Positions 6,544 to 13,712 of a DNA stretch of 14,225 nt are shown piece after piece; positions within the stretch are counted from its first letter, which is position 1; the number at the start of each line of letters is the position of its first letter. This DNA comes from Actinomycetes bacterium. Lineage in GTDB: Bacteria > Actinomycetota > Coriobacteriia > Coriobacteriales > Eggerthellaceae. Below the pieces are notes generated by a model, which was given only the letters and a program-made list of their open reading frames with translations, was not told the DNA's origin and ran no database searches. Location: positions 1 to 14,225 of the forward strand of contig JAEYEL010000024.1 in assembly GCA_023403475.1 (NCBI GenBank). Reading direction: 5' to 3'. The translations under genes and the position numbers were made by a program.

Positions 6544-6656
6544 ACGGAGAGTACGAGGCGGCTTCGTGCTCTCCGTCCATTTGACGCAACTTCGCAAGAG
6601 CAAAATCGCGTCAAAGCACAATGGGCGGAATTTACGAAGCCGCCTCAAAGGGGGAA
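6544..6656 (+). promoter_or_regulatory. Pseudoknot-like RNA leader controlling DASS transporter 2 (candidate switch)
   Basis: Three base-paired elements lie between the XRE stop and the next ATG. P1 is a 13-bp hairpin (6544-6556 with 6564-6576, loop GGCGGCT) containing one G-U (6552-6568) that favours a plus-strand RNA. P2 is an 8-bp stem (6580-6587 with 6608-6615). The third is a 13-base perfect complement between 6555-6567, the top of P1 with its whole loop, and 6634-6646, which ends just before the ribosome binding site at 6648-6656. The loop alone (7 nt) can pair without opening P1, giving a pseudoknot; full pairing would open P1's top. No T run follows, so translational rather than transcriptional control is more likely. 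Confidence 0.6.
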
Positions 6657-6662
6657 GACACC

Positions 6663-8048
6663 ATGAGGGCAAAGAGCCTCGCATCCTTGGCACTTGCTTT
6701 AGCAGTCATCGGCATTTCAGCAAACGCACCGACTCTCGACGGATTAACCGCTGCAGGACTGAGCGGCATTGGCGTCCTTGTCGCAACCATCATTCTGATG
6801 ATCACGGAGGCTCTGCCTTTGCCTATCACCATGCTTTCAATGATGTCGGCGGCATTCCTGCTTGGAGTAGCAAGCTTTTCCGACATTTGCGCTTCCTTCG
6901 GAAATTCCGCCGTATTCTTCATGCTGGCATCTTTTGGTGTTAGCGCGGGCTTGATGAATACCAATATCCCCCAGGCATTCGTCGAACGCGTGGTCGACTG
7001 GTCAAGAGGAAAGTCGAAAAGACTCGTCGCAGGCTTCTTAGCGGCCTCGGCTATCACGTCATCGTTCATGTCCGACGTTCCAACCTGCGTTATTTTCGGA
7101 GCTTTTGCCGCTAAGCTACTCGAAGCGTCAGGTCACGATAAACCAGGAGAGTCTTCCCTCGGTCGATCCCTGATGATTGCCGTACCCGCTGGCGCTATTC
7201 TTGGCGGATTTGCCACACCGGCGGGCAACGGCCTTAACATTATGGTCATGAATTCAGTGAATCAGATGGCCAACGCCAATTTAACGTTTGTAAAATGGTG
7301 CGCAGCGGGAATCCCCCTCATGGCAGCTATGGCGACAATCTGCACGCTTGTTATCTTACGCATGTTCAAACCCCACAATATCAGCGTCGAGGTTATCCGA
7401 ATTGCGGAGCAGAAAACGGAGGGTTCGACCAAGCTCGGCAAAAAAGACCTGAAATTCGCCGTGATCATGTTTGCCATGATTGCCCTTTGGATATCCAGCT
7501 CATGGGTTCCGCAAATCAACATTACCGTTGTGGCCATTTTAGGAGTCCTTGCCATGCACCTTCCAGGCGTCGACTTGTTGAAGGGCAAAGATTTTGTCCT
7601 TGGCGTCTCCTGGGAATCAATCATTATGTGTGGGGGCATTATCGCCATTGGCACCGTCGTGCAATCAACCGGTGCGATTTCCTGGTTAGTCGACCTGGCT
7701 CTCACCGGCTCTTCAATCTGGCCCACGGCAGCGCTCCTCTTTGTCTTCTCGCTAATTCCGTGCCTGATTCACCTTGCTACACCAGTTGCAGGTGCAATTT
7801 ACGCACTGAGCTGCATCCCCCTTATCACCGCAGCCATGGCGCTCGGGATTGACCCCTGCATCGCTGCGCTCTTTGCGGGGCTTTGGATCTGCGTTGTGTT
7901 TATGCAGCCGTTCGACCTCGTGTATCTACTTACCTACTCGTACGGCTACTACACATCGAAAGATCTTATCGCATTCGGCGCTATTCCTACTGTTGTGCTG
8001 CTGGCGCTGAGTGTTATATGGATTCCTGCGATTTGCGCCGTTCTATGA
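6663..8048 (+). CDS. DASS/SLC13-family membrane transporter (copy 2)
   Basis: A 461-residue paralogue of the carrier at 4738-6138, with the same fold landmarks: GRSLMIAVPAGAILGG followed by TPAGNGLN (about 168-192), WESIIMCGGIIAIG (317-330) and the paired hairpin region ATPVAGAIYAL (372-382). It has about 11-12 membrane segments. Like copy 1 it lacks the SNT signatures: S137-D-V-P in the first repeat and L368-I-H-L in the second. The start at 6663 has GGGGGA about 6 nt upstream; an in-frame ATG at 6621 would run through the structured leader and has no ribosome binding site. Having two diverged carriers in one operon suggests separate roles, for instance substrate uptake and product efflux. 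This is inference. Confidence 0.88.
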   Translation: MRAKSLASLALALAVIGISANAPTLDGLTAAGLSGIGVLVATIILMITEALPLPITMLSMMSAAFLLGVASFSDICASFGNSAVFFMLASFGVSAGLMNTNIPQAFVERVVDWSRGKSKRLVAGFLAASAITSSFMSDVPTCVIFGAFAAKLLEASGHDKPGESSLGRSLMIAVPAGAILGGFATPAGNGLNIMVMNSVNQMANANLTFVKWCAAGIPLMAAMATICTLVILRMFKPHNISVEVIRIAEQKTEGSTKLGKKDLKFAVIMFAMIALWISSSWVPQINITVVAILGVLAMHLPGVDLLKGKDFVLGVSWESIIMCGGIIAIGTVVQSTGAISWLVDLALTGSSIWPTAALLFVFSLIPCLIHLATPVAGAIYALSCIPLITAAMALGIDPCIAALFAGLWICVVFMQPFDLVYLLTYSYGYYTSKDLIAFGAIPTVVLLALSVIWIPAICAVL

Positions 8049-8061
8049 TTAGGCGAACAAT

Positions 8062-8274
8062 ATGTGCTATGTGTGCGTAGGATGCGGAAAATGTCCGACA
8101 GGTATTCTCCAAACCTCAATGCGGCAGCGTGGACGCTGCTTAAAATGCGGGACGCTCAACTCGTCCGACGCTTTGCGCTGCAAAGAGTGCGGCGCAAAAT
8201 TTCCCCCACCACCAGGCGAAATAAGCTCATCTGTGGCGGTAAACACCGTAGGAAAGCCAACTGGGAGTCACTAA
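8062..8274 (+). CDS. Second small zinc-ribbon protein
   Basis: A 70-residue protein with a zinc ribbon C26-x2-C29-x10-C40-x2-C43, the same spacing as the protein at 1421-1654, followed by a PPPP stretch and a short polar tail. The N-terminus begins MC and adds further cysteines (C2, C5, C8, C11), possibly a second metal site. The gene starts 13 nt after the stop of DASS transporter 2 and is therefore probably the last gene of the operon. The ribosome binding site is weak (AGGCGA). A start at the internal ATG (8119) would keep the ribbon and lose the extra cysteines. The function is unknown. Together with the first copy it brackets the metabolic module. Confidence 0.68.
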   Translation: MCYVCVGCGKCPTGILQTSMRQRGRCLKCGTLNSSDALRCKECGAKFPPPPGEISSSVAVNTVGKPTGSH

Positions 8275-8361
8275 CTTCCGCATTATCGCCAGCAAAAGGG
8301 AAATCAACGCAATGAGCATCCTTTCGCTTCCATCAGCGATATGGCCAACGACAGCGCAAGC

Positions 8362-9028
8362 CTAGTAAAACAGAGGTACGCGATCAAAAAGGAAGTCCTC
8401 TATGCCTACCGCCCCAGACGACGCCCCACCGACGACGATTCGCTTGGCTTGGGGATGCTTAGCAAGAAACTTGGCCATACCGCTCTGGGACGATTCGCGA
8501 CCGCCCTTCACTTCGATAGCAGACAGAGACCTTCCCTTCCTCAGAACGAAATCAACTTCGTCATTGCCCTCGCGCCACCACATAACATCGAACCCCTCCT
8601 CCTGGGAGCGAGCAAGAAGCCTCGCACCCACCGAAGACTCCACAAGCCTTATGGAGCAGAAGCGACGACGACCCGCTGAGCACGACTTTCACGCTGGTCA
8701 GATTTCTCCTATCGCTGTCGTAAAGCAACTTCACCGCAGTAGGCCAATGGGGAACCTTCTGGATTTCGTCAACCACCAAAACAACGTGACCTGCATGGCT
8801 TTGCAGCATGTTCCTCGCCTGCTGCCATTCCGTTTCAAGCCACTGCCGCGAAAGGACAACAGCGTCATCCGAGCTGGCAAAATGATAGGGAACATCCAGC
8901 TTCCGCAGCGCCTGGGCGATCATGGTGCTCTTTCCCGTTTGGCGAGGACCTACAACAATCTGGATAAGAGGATTGTCTTTTTCCGCCATCCTTCCTGCTA
9001 TCACATCCACCTGAGCATGTTCGTACAT
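8362..9028 (-). pseudogene. AAA_14/DUF4143 ATPase pseudogene, middle deleted
   Basis: The 5' part starts at 9028 (GGGGGG upstream) and encodes a normal AAA_14 ATPase N-terminus: Walker A G27-PRQTGKST, Walker B VVLVVDE (82-88) and the sensor stretch SGSSSLLL (118-125). At about 8640-8652 the reading changes frame and at the same point jumps to the family's C-terminal half (VESSVGARLLARSQ, then EVDFVLRKG and IEVKGG, the DUF4143 nuclease-like core). It ends at 8362. Roughly 190 residues of the family's middle are missing, and each half now lies in its own frame. Intact members are some 400-480 residues. It lies downstream of the Fic gene on the same strand and has a similar promoter-leader. Intact relatives are common in gut bacteria, with no settled function. 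Confidence 0.85.
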
Positions 9029-9075
9029 ATCCCCCCTTCAACCCGAACCTCCCTAGCGCCGTCCCATGATGGCCC

Positions 9076-9117
9076 CCTCTGGTCAATCCGGTTGAATCGC
9101 ATACACTACGCATCATA
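9076..9117 (-). repeat. Promoter-leader module, copy A (ATPase pseudogene)
   Basis: On the minus strand a TATGAT (9117-9112) is followed about 24 nt later by the 13-base word GATTGACCAGAGG (9088-9076). The same word and the same upstream TATGAT occur before the Fic gene (10064-10024) at almost equal spacing, with partial similarity between them. This looks like a duplicated leader or a shared control site. Confidence 0.55.
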
Positions 9118-9137
9118 GAGAACACCGCACGAAGCGT

Positions 9138-10013
9138 TCACGCTCGCAGCGCTTCCCCAGGGTCGACGTTCCTTAGCAGCGAAGGGTCTTCGAAAAGCGC
9201 GGTGCACACCACGTCTTCACATGAAAGCTCGTTCTCTTTGAACCCCAAAACATTCTCATAGAACGCCATGAGAAAGCTGTCGTCGGGGAAAATTCCCGCA
9301 GCGGCATTGCGGTACATGGCACGAACGAGGGCATCGCGATAGAAGCGAGCATGCTTCCCGAAAGGCTCGTTGGTAACGCGAAACCCCAGGTAGTTCAAAT
9401 AAAGCTCGGAGAACACCGCCACCGTGCGCGTATTGCCCTCGAAAAACGGGTGGATCTGCCACAGAAACGCAACGGTATGGCAGAATCCCCGCAGATCATC
9501 ATCCGAAAACGCACCGTAGACCTTCGCCTGCTCAGCCGCGAAAGCGCCTGCAAGCGACATGCGGTAAGTCAAAGGGTCGGCATAGAGCACGCTGTCGCCG
9601 TTGAGGATTTCCTCCTGCTTCACCATGCGCTCGGTTTTGAATTCCCCGGGATGATAGATGCCAGGCTCAAGATCCTGGAAAAGATACGCATGTATGCGGG
9701 TAAGCATTTCCGGCGCAAGGTAAAACGCACCTCTTTCCAGCAGTTCGGCGATGCGCTGGCTTACCAGGTCGGCTTCGCTGCTGCCCTCATCGCAACCGGA
9801 TGCGTGATGCGCGCGCACCAGCTCGCCCGTTTCGGCGAGCGATCTCTCACCCGCAATATAGGAGGCAGCAGTTTCCCGCAAGTAAGGGGAAACCGTCAGA
9901 CCGTCAACATCCTGCAGCCCGATGGCGACCGCCCAGTAATGCCTACGCGCGGCCTCCGATGTATGGTCGGAGGCCTTCTGATACCCAAATCCGTCCAAAC
10001 TATCAGCCGTCAT
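9138..10013 (-). CDS. Fic-domain protein (probable AMP-transferase) with N-terminal regulatory helix region
   Basis: A 291-residue Fic protein. Fic enzymes usually transfer AMP from ATP onto a target protein. The core motif is H188-PFFEGNTR-196: the catalytic His, the acidic E192 and the Arg are present, while the canonical GNGR reads GNTR, a variant I associate with a large bacterial subfamily. The earlier region has the flap-type segment GEFKTERMVKQEEILNGD (123-140). Residues 27-70 (AVAIGLQDVDGL, then YLRETAASYIAGERSLAE) resemble the antitoxin-like helices fused to this subfamily and may hold the enzyme inactive. I chose the ATG at 10013 because AGGAG lies 8 nt upstream; the longer form would need TTG. 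It looks intact. It may be a self-restrained toxin-like enzyme; the target is unknown. Confidence 0.88.
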   Translation of the reverse strand: MTADSLDGFGYQKASDHTSEAARRHYWAVAIGLQDVDGLTVSPYLRETAASYIAGERSLAETGELVRAHHASGCDEGSSEADLVSQRIAELLERGAFYLAPEMLTRIHAYLFQDLEPGIYHPGEFKTERMVKQEEILNGDSVLYADPLTYRMSLAGAFAAEQAKVYGAFSDDDLRGFCHTVAFLWQIHPFFEGNTRTVAVFSELYLNYLGFRVTNEPFGKHARFYRDALVRAMYRNAAAGIFPDDSFLMAFYENVLGFKENELSCEDVVCTALFEDPSLLRNVDPGEALRA

Positions 10014-10023
10014 GGTTCCCGCT

Positions 10024-10064
10024 CCTCTGGTCAATCAAAACGAAATGCTGCACCGTATATCATA
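10024..10064 (-). repeat. Promoter-leader module, copy B (Fic gene)
   Basis: TATGAT (10064-10059) and the word GATTGACCAGAGG (10036-10024), the latter ending at the Fic ribosome binding site. It is the partner of the module at 9117-9076; the 13-base words are 948 nt apart and flank the Fic gene as direct repeats. Confidence 0.55.
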
Positions 10065-10232
10065 GGGCACCCGACTGACCAGCCGTCCCGAAAAGCAAGA
10101 ATTCACCGCAGGGGCAAATGAGGATGCGGACGATTTCTTGGACCAACCTACGCGACGGTTTCTGCCTATTTTTTCGAACTTAGCTGCGAAGCCAACGTCG
10201 AAGAGGCCGCACAGGCGCAGCGCGGCCTGCGC
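10037..10232. other. Intergenic stretch between the AEC carrier and the Fic gene
   Basis: No gene is visible. Apart from the Fic promoter-leader, it holds a 6-bp hairpin (10215-10220 with 10227-10232) immediately after the AEC stop codon. The hairpin has no T run on the minus strand, so it is at best a weak transcript end. Confidence 0.5.
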
Positions 10233-11156
10233 TCACATGAACGCCAGCAGCTGCACGAGGGGAACCGTCACCACGCTGGCAGCCAGCGTAACTGCGGTTA
10301 CTCCGGCTGCGTATTCGCCGCAGTTGCCGTGAGCACGCGCTATCATGGGAACCACGGTCATCACCGGCAGCGACATCAGAACGACCATGGCCACCGCCAA
10401 GTCGTGAGGCATGCCGATAAAGGCAAGCACATGCCCGCCGATTACAGGAAGCGCAACCATCTTCACAAGAATACCGATGTACAGATCTTTCCGCTTAAGA
10501 ACCTGCTTCCAGCTGGAGAAGTGCATAAGCGCGCCCAGATACAGCATGCAGAGCGCTCCCGTTCCGTTATACAGCACCTGCAACGCATCAAGCAGCACGC
10601 CGGGAAGAGGAACGGAGAAAACAACAAGCGCGAACACCAGTGCCAAGCTGATGGTGTTGGGCGTAACGAAGCTTTTGAGGCTGAACCTGTATACCCGGTC
10701 ACGCCCCGTAGCGAGCCAGATTCCCACCGTCCAGAAAACCGCCTGGTCAACAATGGTGAACAGTGCCAAGTATAGCATCCCCCGCTCCGGGAACAGCGCT
10801 GTCAGCAAAGGCATGCCAACGAACAGCGTGTTGCCGAACAGGAAGCAGAACGTGAAACCTTTGTCGTAATCGCCTTCCAGACGCATGAGCTTCGCGAGCC
10901 CGAACAGCAAAAGACCGACCGCTGCATAGAAGACGATGGCGAACCCGATCATCGGCAGGTTCTGGACTATCGCTTCCAGCGTGGCCCCCTTGTAGGTGCC
11001 ATAGAATATAACCGCAGGTAAGAATATCTTGGTCACAAGCATCTGCAGACTGGGAAGATACTCTGCGGTTATGATTTTCCTCTTGCCGCAGAATGCGCCC
11101 AGCGTATGTCCGCATACCGGAACGTAACCGCGCACCACGCACGTCAGGAGAGCCAC
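10233..11156 (-). CDS. AEC-family (auxin efflux carrier-like) permease, 5' end uncertain
   Basis: About 300 residues with roughly 10 hydrophobic segments in the AEC/Mem_trans pattern. Recognisable parts are KIITAEYLPSLQMLVTKIFLPAVIF, FCFLFGNTLFVGMPLL, the central loop before FVTPNTISLALVFA, and LPVMTVVPMIARAHG near the end. Members export or import organic acids such as malate or malonate. The start is a problem: the longest frame begins inside the antisense of the TetR gene, and the only later in-frame starts before the first membrane segment are GTG codons at 11156, 11138 and 11135, none with a ribosome binding site. The 5' end abuts the start of the divergent TetR gene, leaving no room for promoters. 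It may be 5'-truncated by a deletion. Confidence 0.7.
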   Translation of the reverse strand: MALLTCVVRGYVPVCGHTLGAFCGKRKIITAEYLPSLQMLVTKIFLPAVIFYGTYKGATLEAIVQNLPMIGFAIVFYAAVGLLLFGLAKLMRLEGDYDKGFTFCFLFGNTLFVGMPLLTALFPERGMLYLALFTIVDQAVFWTVGIWLATGRDRVYRFSLKSFVTPNTISLALVFALVVFSVPLPGVLLDALQVLYNGTGALCMLYLGALMHFSSWKQVLKRKDLYIGILVKMVALPVIGGHVLAFIGMPHDLAVAMVVLMSLPVMTVVPMIARAHGNCGEYAAGVTAVTLAASVVTVPLVQLLAFM

Positions 11157-11159
11157 CGC

Positions 11160-11441
11160 ATGACACGCGATATCAGAAACGACCGAACCGAGAAAGCCAT
11201 CGCGGACGGCCTTCTCAAGGTTCTTGAGAAGAAGCGCTTCGTCGACATCACCGTATCCGAGGTCGCACGCGCAGCGAAGATAAGCCGGTCGACCTTCTAC
11301 GTGCACTTTTCCGGCCTTGACGAGGTATTCTCCTTCGCCGTGCGAACCCTCTTCGAACGCACCCGCAAGCTGAACGTTCAGCTACGCTGCGCATCGTGCG
11401 AAAGCCCAGGTCCGGGCGTGCCTTTCTGCGTTCAGATGCGC
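11160..11441 (+). pseudogene. TetR-family regulator truncated after its DNA-binding domain
   Basis: The ATG at 11160 has AGGAG 9 nt upstream. Residues 1-60 are a typical TetR helix-turn-helix (KAIADGLLKVLEKKRF, VSEVARAAKISRSTFYVHF). Recognisable sequence continues to about codon 94 (VPFCVQMR) and then stops at 11441, five bases before the stop codon of the convergent NUDIX gene. The frame formally stays open to 11849, but only as the reverse of the NUDIX gene, so the ligand-binding half is lost. Normal members have about 190 residues. It is divergent from the AEC carrier, which it may once have regulated. A rearrangement joined it to the NUDIX gene. Confidence 0.8.
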
Positions 11442-11445
11442 GCCG

Positions 11446-11922
11446 TTATTTCCGATATTCGAAGGAATCCAAACAGCCCAATTCTATGCGCCTGCTCAAT
11501 TCCCATAGAGCCGTTTTGTTGCTGTCGTACTCCAGCAATGCTTGAGCCTCCTCGTAGCTCGTCCATTTGCACTCGACATGCTCGCAGGACAACGTCACAA
11601 CCATGCTTCCCAGCCTTACGCCAAACGCGTACTCGGGAACCACGAAGCACTCCCTGCCCCACTCTAGCTCCACGTGCTCAAAGCAGTTGGCGGGTATGCT
11701 GCAGCAAGTGTCAAGTTGAACATATTCGCAGCTCGGAAGAATGCCAGCCTCCTCAAACGCCTCCCGTTTCGCCGCCTCGAGCACAGAGGCATCCTCTCTT
11801 TCTCCCCCGCCCGCCACGAACTGCCAAATACCTGCATCGGCTCTTTTGAAGACGCAGTAGCGAGCCTCACCCCCTTCCAGAAAATAAGGGATGACCAGAA
11901 CTTGATAATTCGCCCTCGACAC
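11446..11922 (-). CDS. NUDIX hydrolase
   Basis: A 158-residue enzyme that should hydrolyse a nucleoside diphosphate linked to another group. The Nudix box lies at about residues 38-61, with the catalytic R53-EAFEE-58 and the following AGI intact. The first conserved Glu of the box is Ala (EREDAS), a position not directly catalytic in MutT. The start WQFVAGGGE and the beginning ANYQVLVIPYFLEGG resemble the dihydroneopterin-triphosphate/dATP pyrophosphatase style, but the substrate cannot be fixed. I chose GTG at 11922 because a perfect AAGGAGG lies 8-9 nt upstream; the ATG at 11958 would place that site inside the gene. It appears intact and has its own promoter. Confidence 0.87.
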   Translation of the reverse strand: MSRANYQVLVIPYFLEGGEARYCVFKRADAGIWQFVAGGGEREDASVLEAAKREAFEEAGILPSCEYVQLDTCCSIPANCFEHVELEWGRECFVVPEYAFGVRLGSMVVTLSCEHVECKWTSYEEAQALLEYDSNKTALWELSRRIELGCLDSFEYRK

Positions 11923-11966
11923 GTCTTGCACCTCCTTAACTCCACTTGAACACCTCAATTCGCAAC

Positions 11967-11975
11967 TTTATAGCA
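11967..11975 (-). promoter_or_regulatory. Extended -10 promoter of the NUDIX gene
   Basis: The minus strand reads TGC-TATAAA (11975-11967), an extended -10 element, about 45 nt before the GTG start. There is no good -35, but the TG extension often compensates. Confidence 0.5.
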
Positions 11976-12119
11976 AAACGCAAAATATTCAACTCAGCGG
12001 CAATTCCAAGACGGCGTGAAGTTGATGGTGGGGATCCCTATCCCTGGGCGGCGCCCATGCCCCCGTCCACGTCGGCAGTATAGCGGATTCCGACCGCCAT
12101 GCCGGCCACGCTGGCGTGA
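11976..12119. other. Gene-free debris before the membrane-protein fragment
   Basis: No protein-like frame is found on either strand. The GC-rich reverse frame over this part has biased composition and no ribosome binding site. It lies between the NUDIX promoter and a decayed membrane-protein end, so it is probably a rearrangement remnant. Confidence 0.5.
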
Positions 12120-12347
12120 AGAACAGCAGGCCCGCTTCCGGCGGCGGCGCTCCCTTCCGCCACCGGCAACGACTACCGCGTGGTGCTCGGAGCGCTCGCG
12201 GCACCGGGGCTTGCCGCCGGCGCCCCCTACGCCGTGTCGCCGCAGGCCGTGGCCATATACGCCATAGCCGTGGAAGTGGCAGCCATCGTCATGCTATGGC
12301 GAGCACTGGGCAAAGCCGAATTTACGCGGCCACGCAAAGCGCGATAA
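12120..12347 (+). pseudogene. 3' remnant of an unidentified membrane protein
   Basis: An open frame follows the TGA at 12117 and ends with TAA at 12345-12347. It has no start or ribosome binding site. The translation contains NDYRVVLGALAAPG, then two hydrophobic stretches (VLGALAAPGLAAGA and VAIYAIAVEVAAIVMLWRAL) and a basic end (TRPRKAR), which looks like the C-terminal membrane hairpin of a permease or similar protein. High GC and strongly G/C-ending codons support past coding use. I do not recognise the family. No upstream portion of the gene is visible. Confidence 0.45.
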
Positions 12348-12473
12348 CGTGTCGATACCCATTAGGTCGACATTAGTGTCATATTTCGCCTTCAATCTGG
12401 TTGAGTTAGTGCCATAATATGCCATGCAAAAGGTTGGCTTAGAGCTATCTCCGTGCGGAAAGAGAGATCTACC

Positions 12474-13501
12474 ATGATAGAACGTGACGCGTACTCCCCT
12501 GCTCGAAGATTGGAAAGACAACGATTTCGATAAGGCGCTCCTCGTCAGCGGAGCACGCTAGATAGGCAAAACCTTCCTCATCGAGGATTTCGTCCGCCGC
12601 GAGTTCGAAGACTACGTCAAGGTGGACTTCCTGAGAGACGACGCGGCCTCGACAGCCCTCTCCTCGGCAACAGATGCGCAACAGGCGGTCGAAGCTCTCT
12701 CCCTCTTAACCGGAAAGCAGGTGACCCCTAGGCGAACCCTTGTCTTTCTCGACGAAGTTCAGGAGGCAAAAACATAGTCACGTTCTCGAAGTACCTCGTC
12801 CAAGACGGGCGCTTCCGAATTGTCATGTCGGGCTCGCTGCTGGGCATCGAGCTCGCCCACGTCAAGTCGCTTCCGGTCGGTTTCCTCCGCTCGGAAACTA
12901 TGTATCCGGTTTCGTTCTCTGAATTCTGTCGCGCCCAAAACGTTCCCTCATCAGCCGTCGACGAAGTGGAATCCTGCTTTGCGGAAAACGGCCCGTACGT
13001 CAAACCGTACATGAGCGCCTCGTCAGGCTCCTGCGACTCTACCTCGTGGTGGGCGGTATGCCCGAGGCTGTCCAAGGCTACCTCGAAAGCGGAGGCGACC
13101 TTGGAAGAGTTCGCCAGACGCTCGAAGAACTCATAGGCCTGTACGGGGAAGACATCGCCAAACATGCAGGCCGAAGGGCGCTGCAGGTGAAGGCCATCTA
13201 TGACGCACTGCCCGCCCAGCTAGACAAGGAGAACAAGCGCTTCCAGATGCAAGCAATTAAAGACAAGGGGCGCTACGAGCGCTATGCAAACGACTTCGCC
13301 TGGCTGGCGGGAGCGAACGCCGCGCTCAAGACGGTCAACGTGACCGACCCCCGCCCCATGCTCGAGCGCAGCGAGGATCAGAGGCGCTTCAAGTTGTACT
13401 CTTCGGATGTGGGCATGCTCATGTCGCAGTACCGCAGCAACGTGGCACTCGACGCCATAGCGGGATCGCGCAGCGTCAACTTCGGAGTGGTAGAACCCTG
13501 A
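12474..13501 (+). pseudogene. AAA_14/DUF4143 ATPase pseudogene with stop and frameshifts
   Basis: Read across frames this is one AAA_14 ATPase. It begins MIERDAY at 12474 and changes frame near 12495 to LLEDWKDNDFDKALLVSGAR. A TAG stop at 12559-12561 replaces what is probably Gln in the Walker A loop (GAR-stop-IGKT). It continues to Walker B (RTLVFLDEVQ). A five-A run at 12768-12772 causes the next shift (six A would restore the frame) into KYLVQDGRFRIVMSGSLLG. A third shift at about 12997-13022 gives the LYLVVGGMPEAVQGYL segment, and the DUF4143 region runs to NFGVVEP and a stop at 13501, short of the usual C-terminal nuclease-like part. There are at least four disabling changes, so it has long been non-functional. 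Confidence 0.88.
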
Positions 13502-13712
13502 GACCTGCCGCGAAACCGCATGGAGAAGGGCCCGGCTGCGAGATCTTGCATCGCGCTCGGGGCGGACGGCATGTAATGCGGTCGCTCACCCTGCAAACGA
13601 AACTAAAGCGATGAGTAAATACAGGGATAAACGTCGTATCTGGAGCATATAATATATTTTGAAACGGAAAACAGTATCGAGTTGCAAAAATCTTTCCCAA
13701 GGAGGTTGCTGC
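13502..13712. other. Junction between two ATPase pseudogenes
   Basis: No gene is visible. The base composition changes from GC-rich to AT-rich around 13600. A TATAAT (13648-13653) without a recognisable -35 and a perfect ribosome binding site AAGGAGG (13699-13705) belong to the following broken gene. Confidence 0.5.

Noticed and set aside
10160..10240. T run near 10168 and hairpin 10215-10232 as a terminator for the AEC gene
   Set aside because: The T run is on the plus strand while the gene is on the minus strand, and the hairpin has no T run on the correct side.
11442..11849. Extension of the TetR frame
   Set aside because: It runs antisense through the NUDIX gene and has Pro/Arg/Ser-rich shadow composition.
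11989..12204. Minus-strand frame in the debris after the NUDIX promoter
   Set aside because: Trp/Pro/Arg-rich translation with no family resemblance and no ribosome binding site.
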